A stretch of DNA of 64,000 nt, from contig NC_081844.1 of NCBI RefSeq assembly GCF_963259705.1, positions 36,025,341 through 36,089,340 of the forward strand. The letters are read 5' to 3'. Made by a program: the position numbers and the translations under genes. Under the pieces are notes generated by a model. The model made no database searches and was not told where the DNA came from. It saw only the letters and a program-made list of their open reading frames with translations. Of this stretch, positions 20,745-31,107 are shown piece after piece (position 1 is the stretch's first letter; every line of letters begins with the position of its first letter). The stretch comes from Myotis daubentonii (lineage: Eukaryota > Chordata > Mammalia > Chiroptera > Vespertilionidae).

Positions 20745-21519
20745 TCAACACTAATAAAAGAGAAAAATGGTAATTGGCGTACGACGATACCCTTTTCATT
20801 GGCTAATCAGGGCTATATGCAAATTAACTGCCAACTAAGATTGGCAGTTAACTGCCAACTAAGATTGGCAGTTAACTGCCAACAAGATGGCGGTTAATTT
20901 GCATATGTAGGCACAATGCAGGGAGGCGAAAGGGAAAGCAGGAAGAAGCCCCCTGCCACTGACAGTGATCGGAAACCCAGGGGGGAGCTAAGAGCTGGGG
21001 GGCAGGGCAAAGGCGGCCCTGGGGCCGTCTTTGCCCTGCCCCCCAGCCATGATCGGAGAATCAGGCGCCTTTGCCGCCCTGGCCAGTGATAGCAGGAAGT
21101 AGGGGTGGAACCAGCGATGGGAGCTGGGCACGGTCGAAGCTGGCAGTCCCAGGAGCTAGGGGCCCCTTGCCTGGGCCTCAAGCGAAGCCCACGATCGCGG
21201 GGCCGCTGCAGCTGTGGGTCCCCGCTGCCCGGGCCGGACGCCTCAGCCAGAGGCATCCTGCAGGGGCAGGGGCGGAGCCCGCGCAATCGCGGCGCCCCCC
21301 CCCCCCCCCCCCCCCCGCTGCCACTGCAGGTCCCTGCTGCCAGGGCTGGACGCCTAGGCCAGAGGCGTCAGGCCTGGGCAAGGGGCTGATCCTGCGATTG
21401 GAGGGTGATGGGGGTCAACGCCTGAGGGCTCCCAGTATGTGAGAGGGGGCAGGCTGGGCTGAGGGACACTCCCCCCCGCCCCACACCCAGTGCACGAATT
21501 TCGTGCACCGGGCCCCTAG
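20745..21519 (+). mobile_element. Helitron of the 'GGCGTACGACGATACCC' subfamily
   Basis: It starts TCAACACTAATAAAAGAG and ends with hairpin gtgcacgaatttcgtgcac and CTAG. It has two full copies of the 24-bp palindromic repeat and a C-run of about 24 near 21294. A fragment 'tagaggcctgata' just left of it may be the remnant end of another Helitron. Confidence 0.93.
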
Positions 21520-21871
21520 TCCTATATAATAAAAGGCTAATATGCAAATCGACCAAACAGCAGAACGACCGGTCATTGTGATGTGCACTGACCACCAGGG
21601 GGCAGATGCTCAACACAGGAGCTGCTCTCTGGTGGTCATTGTGCTCCCCCCGGGGAAGCACCCCTCAGCCAGAAGCCCTGAGCCGGGCTCATGGCTGGGT
21701 GAGCGCAGCAGGAGGGTTGGGAGTCTCTCCTGCCTCCATGGCAGCACTGAGGATGTCCCACTGCCATCAGTCGGACATCCCCTGAGGGCTCCCGAACTGC
21801 GAGAGGGTGCAGGTCAGGCTAAAGGAAACCCCCTCCCACTAGTGCGTAAATCTCATGCACTGGGTCTCTAG
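21520..21871 (+). mobile_element. HeliBat-type Helitron, directly abutting
   Basis: It starts TCCTATATAATAAAAGGC at the base after the previous CTAG and ends in CTCTAG. CCACCAGGGGGCAG lies at 21592-21605, with a degenerate facing partner near 21621. The early region contains ATGCAAAT. Confidence 0.92.
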
Positions 21872-22979
21872 TTTATTAATAATAGAAAGATTATTATTTA
21901 CATTGAGTCCTTTATGTGTTAGAACAGCATAGATTTTCAGTGTGATCAAGAGTTATTTTGAAGGCAACCTGGAAGAAAACTAAAAACTTACTTTAAAACA
22001 TCAGAAAGTGCTACTTGAAGCTGAAGCATGTCTCCTGTATATGTTCAATTATCCCTTAGTTAGTAGATTGTACTTAATGTTTTGTTGCCGCCCACTCCCC
22101 ATCCCCACCCCCGTTCACAATAGTTGTGTTTTTTTTAATACCTCAGTTATAGTTATTAGTCATCATCAAGGTGCCTCATTTGAGTCTCTGTCTCACTGTC
22201 ATTTTCTCTATCTCACTGTCTGTCACATTACCTTCATTTAAATAACTGGCTTATGCCTGAAATTATCATAGTAGAATTCTTATGTATCTCATATCCCAAG
22301 CCTAGTCAGTTCTCTATATTTCAGATAACAAATTTTGATATGAGTTCCACATCCTGATGATCATGAATCTATAATGTTAAAAGGAAAGAGCATTGTTGAA
22401 ATGTGACCTTGCACAAGTCAACCCATTCAGCTGGCTTTCTTTATCTGCAAAATCGAGAGATTTAATGTGTGCCTTTGAACCCTACAGAATTTGTAGTGAG
22501 TATAAAATTAAGCAAAGCTTTGTAAGATCTAAGACCTCTACAACTTGATGATATTATGGCGATGATATTTCTAAAGTACCACTTAGGAAAGGCTACATTA
22601 AAATAAAATATTCACATTCCTATGAAACAGCAGGTGTATCTTTTCCATCTTCATTTCGTTATCTGCAGTAGCTTCTTTATCCCCTATCAATGGAAATTCA
22701 ATCTAAAAGCCCAGAGCAGATGTCACCACTTTCATAAATTCTCTTATTATGCCCTAAATTAAAAGTGATAAAATTCCCTAGAATGCAGATAATTTGGCAA
22801 CTTTTTAATAGACATAGCACTTCCCTTCTTTTTTCATTCATTTTAATCCGACCCCTATTTCTGAGTGAACAACTAGATACCATAAGACAATCATTAAACT
22901 AGGGCAGTAGTCACTCAAATCTTATTGTTGTCTAAGGTCACATGGGAAATCCTGATATCACCTGGAAAGTTATTAGGGT
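21872..22979. other. Unassigned DNA with a possible MIR trace
   Basis: 22420-22530 ('cttgcacaagtcaacccattcagctggc') may be an old MIR. Otherwise no definable element or gene. Confidence 0.4.
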
Positions 22980-23293
22980 CAGGCCTCTTTCAACCATACT
23001 GCTCTTCACTCAGTCTCTTGTGTTTTACACGGCCCCTCCCACAGTAGGTCTTTTGTACATGATGTTGCTCTTCACCTTGAATTAGTGTTTCCTTTCTTTC
23101 TTTGTATGATGCTATCCTCACATCTGAGTTTTATCATTAATTCCTAAGAAATCCTTTCCTAGCCTATCACTATTTACTGGTGAATACTGTCCTAGCTCTA
23201 CTCTCTGGTCTCACAGCACTGGGTTCCCTATCACAGCACTTGTCACAAGTGAAACTTTGCCATTTACCAGTATTTGTATAATTATTTAAATAA
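22980..23293 (+). mobile_element. Possible L2 LINE fragment
   Basis: Pyrimidine-rich text with 'taattcctaagaaatcctttcctagcc' and 'tctggtctcacagcactg' resembles the L2 3' region on the plus strand. A Helitron cuts it at the right. Confidence 0.4.
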
Positions 23294-23917
23294 CTAGGGG
23301 CCCAGTGCACGAATTCGTGCACCTTGAAAGGAATTGTGGGTGGCAAGGCTGCAGTGGGCACAGGGGTCCATCCTCCGTGGCCCCGCCTGGCCCCTCCCAC
23401 CATGGCCCCCCCAACCCCTCTCTGCCACAGCCCTGCCTCCTCCACTTCTGCCACTCCCATGTGCTGATGGCACTGGCCCCACTCGCACCCGCTGATGGCG
23501 CAGAGTGATTGGGACCAGTGCCAGCAGTGGGTGTGAGAGGCGGCTGTACCCTGATCGCCCCTCGGGAGCAGGGGTAGGCAGAGAAGCCCTCATGGGTGAT
23601 CAGGGCCGGCAGCCGCCGCTTGCACCCACTGACCAAGTGAGCTGGGCTGGCACTGGCAGCAGGTGTGAGCGCTGGGCAGGACGGCGGCATGCAGAAGCAA
23701 AGAATTTTCAGTAACCACTGGAGACTCTCCCCAATGACAGCAACTGGTGCCCCGCCTTGGTCTGGCTCCCCTGCTTACCTGCTCCACCATCTCGCTGAGG
23801 CCGACACCGTCCATATTCAACTCGTGCCCCCTGGTGGTCAGCAAATGTCATAGTGACCAGTTGTTCGGTTGTTTTGCTGTTCGGTCTATTTGCACATTAG
23901 GATTTTATATAGAGAGA
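23294..23917 (-). mobile_element. HeliBat-type Helitron
   Basis: The left end is CTAGGGGCCCAG with hairpin gtgcacgaattcgtgcac. The right end on the minus strand is about TCTCTATATAAAATCC. It has a CCCCCTGGTGG motif at about 23827-23837. The GC-rich interior gives spurious open frames on both strands. A second CTAG starts directly at its right end. Confidence 0.85.
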
Positions 23918-24250
23918 CTAGAGGCCCAGCGCGTGAAAATGCATGGTAGTCCGCTGCCCTGGTCACCCACGTGCGCCCTACCCACCCACCGCCCCGCTGC
24001 TCTCGCAGCTCCGCCCACCCACCCGCCGCTGCTCACAGTGTTTGAACTCTCTTAAGGGTGGTTGGGAGGGAGTTTCCAATCCCACTCCTTTTCCTCTAAT
24101 GGTTTTCCTGCCCCTCCCACCTTTTCCTATGCTGGTCAGGAGAGCCTCTGGCTGCTCCCCCCTCAAGGGCTAATCAGGGGAAAGAGCCTTTGACCTTGGC
24201 TATAAAGCACCTGTCTAATCACTGAGCTTATTAGGTCACCCAGAGTCCAG
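23918..24250 (-). mobile_element. Helitron 3' end joined to an unknown body
   Basis: It opens with CTAGAGGCCCAGCGCGTG, a degenerate Helitron 3' end. No 5' TC end appears on the right. The body has a TATAAAG (about 24200) and CAAATAAAC (about 24266), so part may be LTR-derived. Confidence 0.45.
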
Positions 24251-24515
24251 ATGCATAAGTTACTTCAAATAAACAGTTTTTGGGGTGTGTGTGAAAATTT
24301 AGGTCTATGATATTGAGAGGAAAAAACGATTGCTTTAAAATAATGACAACACCTTTTTCAAATATTGTAATGAAAGTAAGAAAAAAAAAAACCCTCACAT
24401 AAAAAGGCTGCAGAAATGTTATTTAACTTTGAAGATAGTAATAACTGAAAATAATAGGTTTCTTTCAGGCCACATCCTAAAAAGGTAGCTGCTTTTTTAT
24501 GTCTTAGGCCTAGAC

Positions 24516-25797
24516 CAGTGATGGCGAACCTTTTGAGCTCGGTGTGTCAGCATTTTGAAAAACCCTAACTTAACTCTGATGCCGTGTCACATATAGAAAT
24601 TTTTTGATATTTGCAACCATAGTAAAACAAAGATTTATATTTTTGATATTTATTTTATACTAGGGGCCCGGTGCACGAAATTCGTGCACTGGGTGTGTGT
24701 TTGTGGGGGGGGGGGAGTGTCCCTCAGCCCAGCCTGCCCCCTCTCATATACTGGGAGCCCTCAGGCGTTGACCCCCATCACCCTCCAATCGCAGGATCGG
24801 CCCCTTGCTCAGGCCTGACGCCTCCGCCAGAGGTGTTAGGCTTGGACAGGGGACCCCCATCTCCCCCTGATCACTGGCTCTGGCCCCCGCCCAGGCCTGA
24901 GGCCTCTGGCCCAGGAATCATGCCTGGTCAGGGGACCCCCATCTCCCTCTGATCGCTGGCTCCACCCCCCGCCCAAGCCTGACGCCTCTGACCCATCATA
25001 TCCCCCCAATCCCCGGCTCCGCCCCCCACCCAGGCCTGATGCCTCGGCCAGAGGAGTTGACCCTCATCACCCTCCGATCACCAATCACCGGATTGGCCCC
25101 TTGACCAGGCCTGAGGCCTCTGGCAGAGGTGTCAGGCCTGGGCAGGGGACCCCCAGCTCCCCGTGGTTGCAGGCTCCGCCCCTGCCCAGGCCTGATGCCT
25201 CTGGCTGAGGCGTCCGGCCCGGGCAGCGGGGACCCGCAGCTGCAGCGGCCCCGCGATCGTGGGCTTCGCTTTAGGCCCAGGCAAGGGACCCCTAGTTCCT
25301 GGGACTGCCAGCTTCGACCGTGCCCAGCTCCCATCGCTGGTTCCACCCCTACTTCCTGCTATCACTGGCCAGGGCGGAAAAGGCACCTGATTCTCTGATC
25401 ATGGCTGGGGGGCAGGGCAAAGACGGCCCCAGGGCCGCCTTTGCCCTGCCCCCCAGCTCTTAGCTCCCCCCTGGGTTTCCGATCACTGTCAGTGGCAGGG
25501 GGCTTCTTCCTGCTTTCCCTTTCGCCTCCCTGCATTGTGCCTACATATGCAAATTAACCGCCATCTTGTTGGCAGTTAACTGCCAATCTTAGTTGGCAGT
25601 TAACTGCCAATCTTAGTTGGCAGTTAATTTGCATATAGCCCTGATTAGCCAATGAAAAGGGTATCGTCGTACGCCAATTACCATTTTTCTCTTTTATTAG
25701 ATAGGATATTTAAATGCCATTTAACAAAGAAAAATCAACAAAAAAAATGAGTTTGCGTGTCACCTCTGACACGCGTGTCATAGGTTTGCCATCACTG
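24516..25797 (+). mobile_element. hAT element holding a nested Helitron
   Basis: Termini are CAGTGATGGCGAACCTTTTG and (inverted) CAGTGATGGCAAACCTATGA. The 8-bp duplication GCCTAGAC/GCCTATAC lies at 24508-24515 and 25798-25805, with one mismatch. The flanks rejoin as a roughly 235-bp AT-rich non-autonomous element once the Helitron is removed. Confidence 0.92.
24660..25706 (-). mobile_element. Helitron of the 'GGCGTACGACGATACCC' subfamily
   Basis: The left end is CTAGGGGCCCGG with hairpin gtgcacgaaattcgtgcac. The right end on the minus strand is TCCTATCTAATAAAAGAG. It is flanked by A and T within the hAT. It is the longest of four close relatives (others at 16580, 20745, 39152), with extra 'ccaggcctgacgcctc' repeat units in its middle. 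Confidence 0.95.
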
Positions 25798-25866
25798 GCC
25801 TATACAAAAGTCTTAAAAGACCCCTGACACTGCCTTCTGAAGATTTTAGGTTAACACATTTGTCTT

Positions 25867-25986
25867 TTTTTTTTTTTTTTTTTTAATATATTTTATTGAG
25901 AGGAAGGGAGAGGGATAGAGAGCCAGAAACATCGATGAGAGAGAAACATCGATCAGCTGCCTCCTGCACACTCCCCACTGGGAATG
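25867..25986 (-). mobile_element. 5'-truncated VES SINE
   Basis: Only the tail half is present: poly-T, 'aatatattttattg', and the 'catcgatgagagagaaacatcgatc' pair. A perfect duplication AACACATTTGTCTT lies at 25853-25866 and 25987-26000. It is a recent, truncated LINE-mediated insertion. Confidence 0.93.
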
Positions 25987-26087
25987 AACACATTTGTCTT
26001 AAAAACTGTGAGGTGCCCAATTTTTAAAAACAACTGGCCACACCCCCTTCCTCATCCATGTTGTCACATCATCCAAGTTATCCTATA

Positions 26088-26928
26088 CTAGAGGCCCGTT
26101 GCACAAAGATTCGTGAAATACGCCTTCTTTCTTCTGGCTGCCAGCACCAGTTTTCCTCTGGCACCCAGGACCCAGACCTTCACTATGGCCACCGCCTGCC
26201 ATCTTTGCTCTGGACACAGTCTTTGCTGTGGCTGGAGCCTTCAGTCTTCGCTCCTTGCTCCGGCGGGAGTCTTCAGTCTCCGGCCAGAGCTGCCCCTGTA
26301 GCTCCTTCCGCCCCCCACCCTCCCCCTCATAGCTTGATCTCTGCTTCGCCTGCAGACCTTGCCCACGGGCTCCTGGGTTCCAGGGGGCCGCCTTGCCTGT
26401 GTCCCGGCTTTACGATCACGATCACAATCACGATCACGGGCTGCAGGCAAGGCGGCTCCTGGGCCCTGGGGTGCCACCTTTCCTGCGCCTGGCTTTCTGA
26501 TCATGATCACGATCACGATCACGATCACGATCACGATCACGATCAGGATCACAGGCTGCAGGCAAGGTGGCTCCTGGGTCCTGGGGTGCCGCCTTGCCTG
26601 CGGCCCTGCTTTCCGATCACAATTACAGGCCATAGGCAAGGCGGCTCCTGGGTCCCGGGGGGCCGCCTTGCCTGGGGCCTGGTTTCCGATCACGATGGCG
26701 GCTGCAGGGTCCCGTATCTCAGGGCCACACACGGGGGTCCCGGCTGGGGGCGGAGCTTAGGCGGCACACGAGGGCCCGGATGGCGGCTCCCGCTGGCCTG
26801 CCCTGCCTGCAGTATGCAAATTAGCCACCATCTTTGTTGGCGGTTAATTTGCATATTGCACTGATTCGCCAATGGGAGGTGTAGCGAAGGTACGGTCAAT
26901 TACCATGTTTGTCTATTATTAGATAGGA
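26088..26928 (-). mobile_element. Helitron with hexamer and ~100-bp repeats
   Basis: The left end is CTAGAGGCCCGTTGCAC. The right end on the minus strand is TCCTATCTAATAATAGAC. The interior has three to four ~100-bp units (26362-26712), each carrying a run of the hexamer GATCAC, longest at 26498-26551. The 268-aa plus-strand frame is translation of these repeats. A short relative lies at 49565-49847. Confidence 0.9.
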
Positions 26929-27370
26929 TAATAAAGAGGTAATATGCAAATTGATGGTCACACCCTCGTACAAGGTGGCCACCCTCATGTGGTCACAAGA
27001 TGGCCAGCAGGAGAGGGCAGTTGGGGCTACTGGGCTGGCAGGGGTGGGCAGTTAGGGGCGATTGGGCTGGCAGGGGAGGGCAGTTGGGGACAATCGGGCC
27101 AGCAGGGGAGGGCAGTTGGGGCAGTCGGGCCAGCAGGGGAGCAGTTAGGCATCGATCAGGCTGGCAGGGGAGTGGTTAGGGGGTGATCAGGCTGACAGGT
27201 AGAAGCGGTTAGGGGCAATCAGGCAGGCAGGTGAGCGGTTGGGAGCCAGCAGTCCCGGAGTGTGAGAGGGATCTCCCCCAAAGGGTCCCAGATTGGAGAA
27301 GTTGCAGGTGGGGCTGAGGGACACCTTCCCCCCCCCCCCCCTGCACGAATTTCATGCACTGGGCCTCTAG
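26929..27370 (+). mobile_element. Helitron, head-to-head with its neighbour
   Basis: It starts within TAATAAAGAGGTAATATGC and ends gcacgaatttcatgcac then CTAG. The interior has 'caggggagggcagttggggcgatcgggc' repeats of about 30 bp. Its first bases are shared with or lost to the oppositely oriented neighbour. Confidence 0.85.
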
Positions 27371-27899
27371 TACTTTATAAACAGCCTTGATGTGCTATGC
27401 ACATGCAAAAAGTATACAAAGTGGGTAAACTACTTTGCCTTAGAAATATATATTTAGTAATCACTTAGTTACATTATTTTATTTTTGTGAAATGAGACCT
27501 GATCGACCAAACCTTTCAAACAGACCCACCAGGTGATAAATATCACCATATGTTTGATTCACAGTGCATCTGGGCATAAACACTTCAATTACAGCTTTGT
27601 GTTTAGTATCAGAAACCTTTTCTTGTGTGTGTGTTTTCGCTACAGATCCCTGCTCTGGATCACATCTTCAAAACTGCCTATTACAGATAAAACACCTTTC
27701 CAGGTATGCTTCTGAGAAACAGATGTATTTATGCACACAAAGATGTATTTGTGCACACCTTTTCACACACAAATGTCCATATGATGCCTGTGCCGCACTC
27801 CCAGCACATGCCCACTGCATGTGTGCGGCCACTCACCCGGGTCCTGGCATAAACAGGCTGCCCCCGAACACCGGAGCCTCGCTGGCCTCCCCAATACAG
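27371..27899. other. Unassigned DNA
   Basis: A possible exon-like segment (27646-27703) lies between an AG acceptor and a GT donor; this is weak. 27780-27895 is more GC-rich. No element ends are visible. Confidence 0.35.
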
Positions 27900-29105
27900 T
27901 TTTTTTTGTTTTTGTTTTTTACTTTGAAATAGTTTTATTGGCTCAAAAGACCTTTGCATATGTATATAAAAATAATACCCCAGAACAGTAGGCAGTATTA
28001 AATCACAATTACATTTTTCTACCAACTAAAACTACCCAGAATATACATTTTTTAAAAGGGAAAAATAAATCCTACAGAACTGAATTCTGAAATGACATTA
28101 TGATTTAAATACTATGACAAAATAGATAATTCCTTATAACATTAATTCATTGCACAAAGCTGCCAGACACTTCCATATGCATAACCATTGCAGAGTGCAA
28201 ATGAACACAATTCAACATTATACACTTAACTGAAGTAGCTGTGCCTCCACTTAAGAAACTCTTAAATTTCTGGCACAGAAAGTTGGGCTGTTTTAACTTT
28301 TACCAGGAAACCAACTTCACAATTCATTTACTCCTTTCTGGCCATTCCTATTAAAAACACAGAAGAAGAAAAAAGAAAAGAAAGTAACATCCTTCCGCTG
28401 ACAGATCCTCAAAGAGTCAGCATCGCGTCTGCTTGAAGAAATCCACTCCTCTCAATTCTTAGGGCAGGTGTACCTGCTCCACAGGCTCACTGTATATGGG
28501 GTTGTATTTGTAGCCCTTGCCATAGCTCAGGTCCTTCATGAGCCGGGTCGGCGCGTTCCTCAGGTGCAACGAGTCAGGGGCAGAGGCCCCTGGTGGTTCC
28601 GCAGGCAGAATTTGACGTTGTTGTAGGTGCTGTACACCTCAATAGACTTTGTAGCTCTGGCAAAATAGACTATACACTGGGCCTAAAGCACCTCACATTT
28701 GGTCATGCCTATGAAGTGACAGTCCTGGTAGGCGGCCACTGCTTGTGGTAATGCGGATGGGTCTGCCAGACCTATGTCTTCACTAGCCTCCTTGCCACAT
28801 AGAGCGGGTCCTCTCCTCTGAGCATGCGTGCCAGCCAGTAGAGGGAGGCGCTCAGGTCTGAGTCTGCATCGACTTATGCAGAGCAGAGATGCAGTTGTAG
28901 TGCTCTTCTCCTGATCGGTCATATAAAATGTGAGACTTCTGGAGGCCTTCCTTCACATCATTCTCAGTGATCAGAACTCTACTGGGAGAATAGGCTTGCC
29001 ACTCGTCTTACAAAACATTTTCCTGGAGCTTAACCTGGCCAGCACCGCCAGCTGTAGTCCATTCAGTCCAATTCAGACTCCCCAGCAAAGTTAACCAGTG
29101 TCGCT
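27900..29105 (-). pseudogene. WRNIP1: WRNIP1 processed pseudogene, 5'-truncated
   Basis: WRNIP1 is a nuclear AAA+ ATPase that works with WRN helicase and at stalled replication forks. This copy has a T-rich run at 27900-27920 (a genomic poly(A) tail on the minus strand), a 3' UTR, then coding similarity from the natural stop at 28417-28419 rightwards. Recognisable stretches are LHLRNAPTRLMKDLSYGKG, ELRGVDFFKQTRC at the C terminus, [27 protein letters not shown] and, further right, LNGLQLAVLARLSSRKMFC. These are the C-terminal part of the protein, without introns. An in-frame stop (LP*ELRG) and frameshifts kill it. The N-terminal and ATPase part is missing. I did not find a target duplication. 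A Helitron piece adjoins its 5' end. Confidence 0.88.
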
Positions 29106-29398
29106 GCACCGGCTGTGGTGTGAACCTCTCCAGCCCCATGGGGCCGGGGGCCGCTCGGGGTGGGGGTGGGGGCAGGGTGGCCAGTGCCAGGAGGTGCCTC
29201 AGAGCGCCAGCGGGTCTTTCTTTATTTTTAAAAGACTGTGCTGCACACGCCTGGCCCCCAGTGCCTCCCTGGCCTGGGCAAGGGGCCGCTGGCAGTTTGC
29301 AGGCCGGCCATGCCCCTTATCATGGCGGGGGTCCCCTCATGGTGACCGGTTGTTTGGTCATTTTGGTTGTGACGCCTCTTGGCCTTTTATTATTAAGA
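29106..29398 (-). mobile_element. Helitron fragment, 3' end missing
   Basis: The right end on the minus strand is TCTTAATAATAAAAGGCC, before T. The body is GC-rich and typical of Helitrons here ('ggcaaggggccgctggcagtttgcaggc'). No CTAG end is found to its left; it stops against the pseudogene. Confidence 0.65.
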
Positions 29399-29462
29399 TG
29401 ACTCCCACTAAACGAAGCTCAGTAAGGTAGAAACTGTGTTCTTGGTCTCTGTTATATTCCTA

Positions 29463-29714
29463 CTAGAGGCCTGGTGCACGAATTAGTGCATGGGTGGGGT
29501 CCCTCAGCCTGACAGACAGTTGGGGCCGATCGGGCCAGCTGGCCGGAGGGAGGGACCGCAGGAGGTTGGCCAGGTGTGGGAGGTTGGCTGTGGGAGTGCA
29601 CTGACCACCGAGGGGAAGCCCCTGCCTTGAGCGTCTGCCCCCTGATGGTCAGTGTGCATCATAGCGACAGGTCAACCGATTGTTTGGTCATTCAGTCGCT
29701 TGGGCATATATAGA
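29463..29714 (-). mobile_element. HeliBat-type Helitron
   Basis: The left end is CTAGAGGCCTGG with hairpin gtgcacgaattagtgcat. The right end on the minus strand is TCTATATATGCCC. It is flanked by A and T. It retains degenerate facing CTCF-like motifs (ccaccgagggg near 29605 and cccctgatgg near 29638). Confidence 0.88.
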
Positions 29715-29864
29715 TTGCTTATAGTACCTGGAATACAGTTATCACTTAATATATGTTAAGTGAGATGAATAGTAGTCCACAAACATTACTTTGACAAACA
29801 TTGGATCCTTGGCTTACAACTGACTTGTAAATTCTTTCTTAACCATTCTGTGTATGTTTTAGTG

Positions 29865-29985
29865 TTTAAAACGGAATGAAACCTGTTCTATCTACCTCAC
29901 AGGGTATTGTGAACATTAAATGAGAAATATAGAGATACTTTGAAAAGTATAAAGTGCTATTCAAACATATAACTACGTTAAAAAA
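29865..29985 (+). mobile_element. MIR 3' fragment
   Basis: 'ctacctcacagggtattgtgaacattaaatgag' followed by 'aagtgctattcaaacat' matches the MIR 3' half. Confidence 0.6.
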
Positions 29986-30059
29986 CTAATGATATAAGTG
30001 GAAGAGACTGTCATGGATACAAAATATATAGTTGACCCTTGAACAATGTGGGGTTAGAA

Positions 30060-30275
30060 CAGCCGTGGGCAAACTATGGCCCGCGGGCCGGATCCAGCCC
30101 GTTTGAAATGAATAAAACTAAAAAAAAAAAAAAGACTGTACCCTTTTATGTAATGATGTTTACTTTGAATTTATATTAGTTCACACAAACACTCCATCCA
30201 TGCTTTTGTTCCGGCCCTCTGGTCCAGTTTAAGAACCCATTGTGGCCCTCGAGTCAAAAAGTTTGCCCACCCCTG
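30060..30275 (-). mobile_element. hAT element, uninterrupted copy
   Basis: Termini are CAGCCGTGGGCAAACTATGG and (inverted) CAGGGGTGGGCAAACTTTTT. The 8-bp duplication is GGTTAGAA/GGTTAGAG. It is the same family as 16461-17552 but without the Helitron, so it shows the empty target ATGATGTTTAC (minus strand AAACATCAT). Confidence 0.93.
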
Positions 30276-30327
30276 GGTTAGAGGCACCTGCCCCTGCAAT
30301 GTTGAAAATCTGTGTGTAATTTTTTTT

Positions 30328-30835
30328 TTTTAATTCTCACCCAAGGAGTGAGGACAATTTTTTTCCATTCCATTGATTTTTTTTTCCTTTTTTTTTGAAA
30401 GTGGAAGGGAGGGAAAGAGAGAGAGAGAAACCTTGATGTGATGGAGACACATTGATTGGTTGTCTTCCACGTGCACCCGAACATTCATGCAACCCAAGTA
30501 CATGCCCTATGCCCGTGGTCGGCAAACCGCGGCTCATGAGCCACATGCGGCTCTTTGGCCCCTCGAGTGTGGCTTTTCCGCAAAATACCACATGCGGGCG
30601 CACACTTATAGTGCGACTGAAACTTCGTGGCCCATGTGCAGAAGTCAGTATTTTGTGGAAGAGCCGATATTTTGTGGAAGAGCCACACTGAAGGGGCCAA
30701 AGAGCCGCATGTGGCTCGCGAGCCGCGGTTTGCCGAGCCACAGTTTGCTGACCACTGCCCTAGGCTGAAAATTGAACCCGGCACCCTCCAGTGCGCAAAC
30801 AGATGCTCTAACCACTGAGCAATGCCTGCCAGGGC
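30328..30835 (-). mobile_element. VES SINE (older variant) split by a hAT
   Basis: The right part (30758-30835) holds the minus-strand tRNA-like head and a B-box remnant. The left part (30328-30512) holds the middle and tail with the 'ctcacccaagga' variant. The hAT lies between. A GTAATTTTT repeat may be the target duplication. Confidence 0.85.
30513..30757 (+). mobile_element. hAT element inside a VES SINE
   Basis: Termini are CCGTGGTCGGCAAACCGCGG and (inverted) CAGTGGTCAGCAAACTGTGG. The 8-bp duplication is CCCTATGC/CCCTAGGC, with one mismatch. It contains 'gcggctctttggccc' and its inverted form as subterminal repeats, and two direct 'tattttgtggaagagcc' copies. Confidence 0.92.
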
Positions 30836-31107
30836 AATTTGCATGTAATTTTTACCTCCCCAAAACTTAACTGCTAATAGCCTGATGTTGACCAGAAACT
30901 TTATCAATAACAGACAGTTGTTGATTACCACACATTTTGTATGTTTTATGTGTTAAGTACTATATTCTTACAATAAAGTAAGCTAGAGAAAAGAAACATT
31001 AAGTTAAGAAAGTCATGGAAGAGAAAATACATTTATAGCATTTATGAAAAAAATCACATATAAGTGGACCTGGTTAGTTCAAAACCGTGTTGTTCAAGAG
31101 TCAACTG

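Larger units (their letters stand above)
30029..31107 (+). mobile_element. Tigger-type element loaded with insertions
   Basis: The ends read tAGTTGACCCTTGAACAATG and (inverted) CAGTTGACTCTTGAACAACA, with TA outside each. The body '...gctaatagcctgatgttgacc' and 'aataaagtaagctagag' fits a MER-type Tigger derivative. It contains a hAT (30060-30275) and a VES SINE (30328-30835) that itself contains a hAT. Confidence 0.85.

Noticed and set aside
26058..26864. 268-aa open frame on the plus strand
   Set aside because: It is a translation of Helitron tandem repeats; the ITITIT and DHDHDH runs come from the GATCAC hexamer. It crosses the element's end and has no domain.
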